Shown here piece by piece: positions 60,129-64,000 of a stretch of 64,000 bases of DNA. Origin of the DNA: Pestalotiopsis fici W106-1 (Eukaryota; Ascomycota; Sordariomycetes; Amphisphaeriales; Sporocadaceae); NCBI RefSeq assembly GCF_000516985.1, contig NW_006917100.1, positions 2,221,490 to 2,285,489 of the forward strand, given 5' to 3'. The notes under the pieces were generated by a model. The model did no database searches, had not been told where the DNA came from, and saw only the letters and a list, made by a program, of their open reading frames with translations. The position numbers were made by a program, and so were the translations under genes. Every line of letters starts with the position of its first letter. Position 1 is the stretch's first letter.

Positions 60129-62050
60129 TCACAATATATACCTAAATTCCGGGTGACGATGGCCAAGTCTGGATCCGTCGCTATTGACCAACCTATCATC
60201 TCTGCGTCCTTCTTTTCGCTGTCTGTTCTCCCAGGCGCAGTAAAACATTTGTGCACAGACTGTCAAGAAACAGAGACTAAGCGCACCAATACAGACGGAG
60301 TGACCGAGTATATAGTCTGGTCTATACCAATATCAGCTCGACAGTCCATATAGCGATTGAATGTCCAAATTGATATCCAAACTTACGCATCCTTTTCTAG
60401 GTATATAAAGGTAGCAACAAAGGCCGAACAATTGGCAAACGCAATGAGGAATCCAATTCCAGTGGCTCTGACATAGTGTGGTGCCAGATTGTTGGACAGC
60501 CAGCCCTGGTCATGGCATCAGCACTATCATTCATCAAACACACAAAGTGAGCCACATTACCATGATCATGGCGGAATTGGGAAATACCCCCACGGCCACC
60601 AGAAACGTCCCGCCATAGCGTACCGAGTTTTGCTTGGCGGCCAGAAGCATTATATATCCCCCAATGGCAACCAGGCAGCCTACAGCCATTATCGGGCCGC
60701 GGGCTCTGACATGGTCCGAGAGAAAGGAGGCCCCGACGACGATGAAAAAGGCGGCCATGTTTGGTGGTACTGTGAAGAGCTGCGCAATGGTATTTTGATA
60801 GCCAAGGCCTCTGATGATGGTAGGCAAGAAGAGGGAAAAGCTCTGGCACGCAAGATCAGCTCCATGAAGAGGGAAGAGAAAAAGAAAATGCACGGAAACA
60901 AAAGCTTACATAAAGGGAAATGAGGAGAAAGAACCATATGAAGCAGCAAAACCACAGCTGTGGTGCCTTGAAAGCCATTCGCACCCAATGCCAATCGAAA
61001 TGCTCCTCATTGACGTCGCCGCTCTTGACCGCGCCGTGGCTATCTAGCTGAAGTCGTGACAAGGCCCGCTGGCGCTCCTCGTCGCTCAGGAACTTGGCGT
61101 CCATGGGCGTGTGCGGCATGGTGAAGAAGCAGAGGATACCGAAGAGCGTCGTTATGATTCCCTCGACTAAGCTGCGCTGTCAGAGCTCATTGAAAAGGAA
61201 AAAGAAAACGGAATACTTGAACATGAAAAAGAATTGCTCCCCTATTATGCTTACTGAAGAAGATCCAAGGCCATCGGTTATACCCATTGAAGCTGATTTG
61301 TGCCAAGCCCGTGGCCAGCAGGCCGCCAAAAGCACCAGACAGCGGCGCCGCGCAGTAAAAGTAGCCAATGCGGCGTAGCATCTGGTGACGCTGGTAAAAC
61401 ATGGCGAGGTAGACGACGATGCCGCCGAGCAAGCCACCCTCAAAGGCGCCGAGGAACAGCCTTGCGACAATGAGACCGGCCAGTGACTTTGTAAAGCCCA
61501 GGAACGTCGAGACTATACCCCATGCCGTGATGAGAGCGGGTAGATAGTAGCCTGCTTTGAGACGCTTGACGATCCAATTGCTCTGTACGACGACGGCCTG
61601 TGAGCCAACAAGTATTTGGAAGCGCGGCCGAGCGGGCAAGAGAGAACCAAGTGACACCGTGCTCGGCGGCTAGCTTACCGGAACATCGACGAGAATGTAC
61701 GGAATGTAAAACACCAAAAGGGCCAGATTATAACCCGTTCCTTGTGCTATCCCCAGATCCTCGACCAGACCATCAATACGCGCATTGCCAATGTTGCTTC
61801 GATCGATAAAGGCAAAGAGCCTGTCAGGGCGGGTGAGTCTATGACTATAGAGACAAGCAGATGTAGAGTTCACTACTCACCAGATACCAAAAACCCAAGG
61901 AACGATGTGCAAGTCAAACTTTCGATCAATCTTCCTATCAATGCTCTTCAAGTCAACGTCTTGTGATGTCCCAGCTTCTTCTAGATGGTTGGCATCTGCT
62001 TTTGTAGCATTGATCTCCTTCTCGGCACTTTCTTGGGTCGAACTCGCCAT
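60129..62050 (-). CDS. Major facilitator transporter, DAL5/allantoate-permease (anion:cation symporter) type
   Basis: Seven exons on the minus strand: 62050-61881, 61820-61679, 61597-61255, 61166-60910, 60842-60561, 60505-60387, 60321-60129; phases agree at all six junctions and give 501 residues. About 12 membrane helices are visible. Signature parts: FAFIDRSNIGNARI in helix 1, the loop and helix GLLGGIVVYLAMFY, the central loop with DEERQRALSRL, and the helix GWLSNNLAPHYVRATGIGF; the C-terminus LGHRHPEFRYIL is the usual tail of this group. Relatives import carboxylates, vitamins such as nicotinate, biotin or pantothenate, or allantoate, with protons, at the plasma membrane. The substrate cannot be told from sequence. 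It lies 614 bp from a same-strand CoA-transferase gene, which suggests an organic acid substrate, as inference only. Confidence 0.9.
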
Positions 62051-62664
62051 GGCTTTTGATTCAATGTAGCAGCATGCAACTAAAAGAACGCCGACTGATT
62101 CAAATTATACAAGGAAATTTTATTCGACTCAGATTCCTCGATACAGTTGTCAATCATGAAGGAGAATTCGATTGCAAGTAGGCAGTTTGAAATGTTAGGG
62201 TGATGACCTCTACAAAATGTATTTCTATTGCTCCAGCTGATTGATTACTCACCCACCTCGCTACCTATTGTCCGAAGAACTGATAACTTTATCCCGCAAC
62301 CAGGGGCCCGGTTCTTTCCTTCTGCAAATACCTTTCTCCAACGAAGCCATTAGAAATTTCGGGCCAGACAAGACACTCGCCCCCCACGGGGAAGAACGGG
62401 GAAAGGGATGCTAACAAAGTATGTATAATGATAACGCGGGGTAAAAGAAAAAGGTTCATCGGTGCTAGATGAGGTGTCTATACCTACCCAATGCGGATAG
62501 GTGAGCCCAACGGCTCTCATAACAGTCGCCCCATGCCTTTGAGACCGAGGCCACTGGACTCACTCGCTTGAGCTTGGCAGACGCGTACTTTATTCTATTA
62601 GGCTTTGGCTTTGTGAGTTTTGCAATGTGCGAATAGTTTCCCAATCTTATAGCTCTAGTTTGCC
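62051..62664. other. Intergenic between transporter and CoA-transferase
   Basis: 614 bp, no gene; holds the MFS promoter and the CoA-transferase 3' end. Confidence 0.6.
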
Positions 62665-63927
62665 TCAATTTGAATTATCTATGCCTAGTTCTTGCAGAAT
62701 AGCCCGGTTGTGCTGGCCGATAGACGGCACTTGATCCATGCGGACCTGCGAAGGCCGAGCCGCACCCGGTGGAAGCAGGGCCGGTATTCGGCCGGCTGGC
62801 GTCTCAATCTCGGTCCATCTCCCTCGAGCCTTGAGTTGTGGGTGCTCCCAGACCCCAGCCATGTCGTTGACCTTGGCATTGGCCACGCCGGCGGCGTCCA
62901 GTCGCGCAATCACCTCATCCGCCGAGAGGCTGGCAAACTTGTCCAGCATAATTTTCTTGAGCGCGTCGCGGTTCTCGACCCGCTTGAGATTGCTTGCAAA
63001 TCGCACGTCGGTTGCAAGCGTCGGGTCGTCTAGGACCTCGGCACATAGTCGAGCCCATTCCCTTTCGTTCTGAACCCCCAGCATCACAGAACCCCTTCCA
63101 CCCGTGTCAAAGGGCCCGTATGGATAGATTGCCGCATGAGAAGCACCAACAGGCTTGGGACCCGGCTGGCCTTGATATGTGTAGTAAAGCGGAAAGGTCA
63201 TCCACTCGGCCATGCTCTCGAGCATGGATATGTCGATCCGGCAGCCTTTGCCCGTCTTGTTGCGCTTCATGAGCGCTCCCAGTATGTTGGTGTACGCATA
63301 CATGGCAGCGGAAATATCAGCAATGGAGATGCCGACCTTTGCCGGCTCCTGGTCCGTACCCGTGACGGATAGCATACCAGCCTCGCTCTGGACTAGAAGA
63401 TCGTACGCCTTCTTGTCACGGTACGGCCCGCTGTCGCCATAGCCTGACACGTCGCACACGATGAGCGAAGGGTGCTTTTCTCGTAGTTTTTCATAGGACA
63501 ATCCTAGACGGTCTGTCGCGCCCGGCGCCAGGTTCTGCACCAAAACGTCGGCCTTTGCGATCAATTTCCGGAGGGCCGACAGATCCTTTGGGTCCTTTAG
63601 ATTGAGCGCCAGGCTTTCCTTGGACCTGTTCGACCAGACAAAGTGCGAGGACATGCCATTGACTCTCGAGTCGTAATCTCGGGCAAAGTCCCCCACTACC
63701 GGTCGCTCAACCTTGATAACGCGGGCGCCGAGGTCTGCCAACTGCCGTGTGCAGAACGGGGCGGCTATGGCTTGCTCGAGACTGACTACGAGAATTCCTT
63801 TCAAAGGCAGTTCATCATCATCAGTCTGTTTCTGTTGAGAACTTGTGGCCAAGTGTCTTGCGAGCATGGTCAGTCTCGAGCAGCCATTGCTCAGAGCAGA
63901 CCAAGCTGGGTTCTGTGGGCGACCCAT
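62665..63927 (-). CDS. Class III CoA-transferase (CaiB/BaiF family), probably mitochondrial
   Basis: Intronless on the minus strand, 420 residues from the ATG at 63927 (MGRPQNPAWS); another in-frame ATG at 63867 (MLARHLATSS) is possible. The N-terminus up to the acidic DDDELPLKG is Arg/Ser/Ala-rich with few acids, a likely mitochondrial presequence. The body shows the family layout: GILVVSLEQAIAAPFCTRQLADLGARVIKVE, then the NLKD loop, SGYGDSGPYRDKKAYDLLVQSEAG with Asp176 at the position of the catalytic aspartate, and the linker GARPSQVRMDQVPSIGQHNRAILQELG. These interlocked dimers move CoA between carboxylic acids, as in SUGCT (succinyl-CoA:glutarate) or formyl-CoA transferase. The overall features resemble SUGCT-like fungal proteins, but the substrate is open. 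Confidence 0.9.
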   Translation of the reverse strand: MGRPQNPAWSALSNGCSRLTMLARHLATSSQQKQTDDDELPLKGILVVSLEQAIAAPFCTRQLADLGARVIKVERPVVGDFARDYDSRVNGMSSHFVWSNRSKESLALNLKDPKDLSALRKLIAKADVLVQNLAPGATDRLGLSYEKLREKHPSLIVCDVSGYGDSGPYRDKKAYDLLVQSEAGMLSVTGTDQEPAKVGISIADISAAMYAYTNILGALMKRNKTGKGCRIDISMLESMAEWMTFPLYYTYQGQPGPKPVGASHAAIYPYGPFDTGGRGSVMLGVQNEREWARLCAEVLDDPTLATDVRFASNLKRVENRDALKKIMLDKFASLSADEVIARLDAAGVANAKVNDMAGVWEHPQLKARGRWTEIETPAGRIPALLPPGAARPSQVRMDQVPSIGQHNRAILQELGIDNSN

Positions 63928-64000
63928 GAAGAAGCCGGGTCTGCGTGTGCGCTGCAATGATACAGCTTGGGTGCTGATCAGATACCTGCTAGCAAAGCTG

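Noticed and set aside
1..64000. CRISPR array, insertion sequence, prophage, operon features
   Set aside because: None seen; spliced genes and nuclear-type tRNA introns show a eukaryotic chromosome.

Overview
The window is nuclear DNA of a filamentous ascomycete. The evidence is short GT..AG introns (about 40-90 bp) with CTAAC/CTAAT-like branch sites, intron-bearing tRNA genes, a type I partially reducing polyketide synthase, a killer-toxin-like GH18 chitinase beside a multi-LysM protein, and many GGTAGGTA-like intergenic words. I infer Pezizomycotina, most likely Sordariomycetes/Hypocreales; species cannot be told. Most real genes are spliced, so exons below were joined by hand by checking splice sites and reading phase.

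Left part (1-11 kb): the N-terminus of a Zn2Cys6 transcription factor runs off the left edge; then a tubby/LURP-one-like protein (minus), a small secreted-protein locus that looks frame-broken, a one-TM Arg/Asp-rich protein, an aromatic-L-amino-acid decarboxylase-type PLP enzyme (minus, 3 exons), and tRNA-Val(AAC) and tRNA-Asn(GTT, with an 11-nt intron).

Chitin module (11.2-22.4 kb): an 806-aa secreted protein with about seven LysM units (minus, 7 exons) lies head to head with an about 1800-aa killer-toxin-like chitinase (plus, 8 exons: two CBM18 modules, an intact GH18 domain, four Cys-rich modules and a 1000-residue tail full of dibasic sites). One is expected to bind chitin, the other to cut it and possibly carry a further activity. 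This is the most striking system in the window.

Polyketide part (22.9-33.2 kb): an F-box-like protein, an EthD-domain protein (minus) and, divergent from it, a complete 6-methylsalicylic-acid-synthase-type PKS (KS-AT-TH/DH-KR-ACP, 1796 aa), followed by tRNA-Leu(AAG). A bHLH regulator with an SREBP-type tyrosine follows at 36 kb. An 8.5 kb gene-poor stretch (36.9-45.5 kb) holds at most a decayed coding fragment.

Right part (45.5-64 kb): housekeeping genes (NIPA-type Mg2+ transporter, WDR70 homologue, SNF2-family RSC ATPase STH1), then a secreted protein of unrecognised function, a DAL5-type anion transporter (7 exons) and a class III CoA-transferase. The last two are same-strand neighbours and could serve uptake and CoA activation of one organic acid.

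No transposon with recognisable coding capacity, no CRISPR array and no virus was found.
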